DNA of 5,281 bases from Actinomycetota bacterium (GTDB taxonomy: Bacteria; Actinomycetota; Acidimicrobiia; Acidimicrobiales; Ilumatobacteraceae), in the NCBI GenBank assembly GCA_009701105.1, contig WLKU01000099.1:1-5281 (forward strand), given 5' to 3'. The notes under the pieces are model-generated. The model did not search any database. It saw only the letters and a list, made by a program, of their open reading frames with translations, and was not told the origin of the DNA. Positions 5,099-5,281 of this stretch are shown in pieces. Made by a program: the position numbers and the translations under genes. The stretch's first letter is position 1; each line of letters starts with the position of its first letter.

Positions 5099-5281
5099 TT
5101 TCGGTCAATACCCACCCCCACACTCGGCTTCAGTTGGCGATGCTCCGCAGCATTCGCTGGTACCAGTCACTGCGACCCAATAAGCCCTCACCGTGCCGCT
5201 TTTTCCCTTCCTGCTCCGAATATGCCCACGAAGCGATTGAGATCCATGGTTCAAGCCGTGGTGGTTGGCTGATGATCAAGC
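5095..5281 (+). CDS. yidD: Membrane protein insertion efficiency factor YidD (partial)
   Basis: Small protein that assists YidC-dependent insertion of inner-membrane proteins and is thought to lie on the inner face of the membrane through an amphipathic N-terminal helix. The 62 visible residues hold the family core: [14 protein letters not shown], then [20 protein letters not shown] with the conserved cysteines C34 and C40, then [10 protein letters not shown]. The C-terminal part, usually containing a further cysteine-proline stretch, is beyond the window. I chose the ATG at 5095 because ATGA overlaps the rnpA stop, implying coupling; an in-frame ATG at 5140 (M16) would also leave the core intact. 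It sits between rnpA and, normally, yidC, which would be expected just downstream. Confidence 0.93.
   Translation, partial: MISVNTHPHTRLQLAMLRSIRWYQSLRPNKPSPCRFFPSCSEYAHEAIEIHGSSRGGWLMIK

Overview
This window is the chromosomal origin neighbourhood of a bacterium, most likely an actinobacterium. Four minus-strand genes run dnaA - dnaN - recF - DUF721/DciA-like, followed by what is probably the first nine codons of gyrB at the left edge. On the right, a divergent plus-strand group runs rpmH - rnpA - yidD, cut off by the window end. This is the conserved order around oriC in Actinobacteria. The short DUF721 protein between recF and gyrB, the style of the L34 and RNase P proteins and the GTG/TTG starts all fit that phylum. 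Base composition is moderate by eye (about half G+C), so a moderate-GC lineage such as an aquatic Acidimicrobiia-type organism is my inference, not something shown by a marker.

Layout: 1-27 probable gyrB start (minus); 28-107 spacer with a small GC hairpin; 108-443 DUF721/DciA-like (minus); 460-1551 recF (minus); 1575-2672 dnaN (minus); 2673-2952 probable oriC, with six DnaA-box-like 9-mers, an AT-rich stretch containing a DnaA-trio-like repeat, and several inverted repeats; 2953-4395 dnaA (minus); 4396-4622 divergent regulatory region with four more DnaA-box-like sites and two possible promoters; 4623-4757 rpmH; 4754-5098 rnpA; 5095-5281 yidD (partial). No intergenic stretch exceeds 300 bases.

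How the genes work together: DnaA opens the origin, DnaN is the sliding clamp, RecF acts in gap repair with RecO/RecR, the DciA-like protein probably helps load the replicative helicase, and GyrB would be a gyrase subunit. The right-hand group joins ribosomal protein L34, the RNase P protein and a membrane-insertion factor. Its three genes overlap by 4 nt at each junction, which suggests translational coupling.

I see no mobile element, CRISPR array, tRNA, rRNA or unknown gene cluster. The unusual signals are in the non-coding DNA: DnaA-box clusters on both sides of dnaA, a good DnaA-trio candidate, three DnaA-box-like sites at an exact 12-nt period, and an open frame that carries rnpA back across all of rpmH, with a GTG 4 nt before the rpmH ATG as reported for Thermus.
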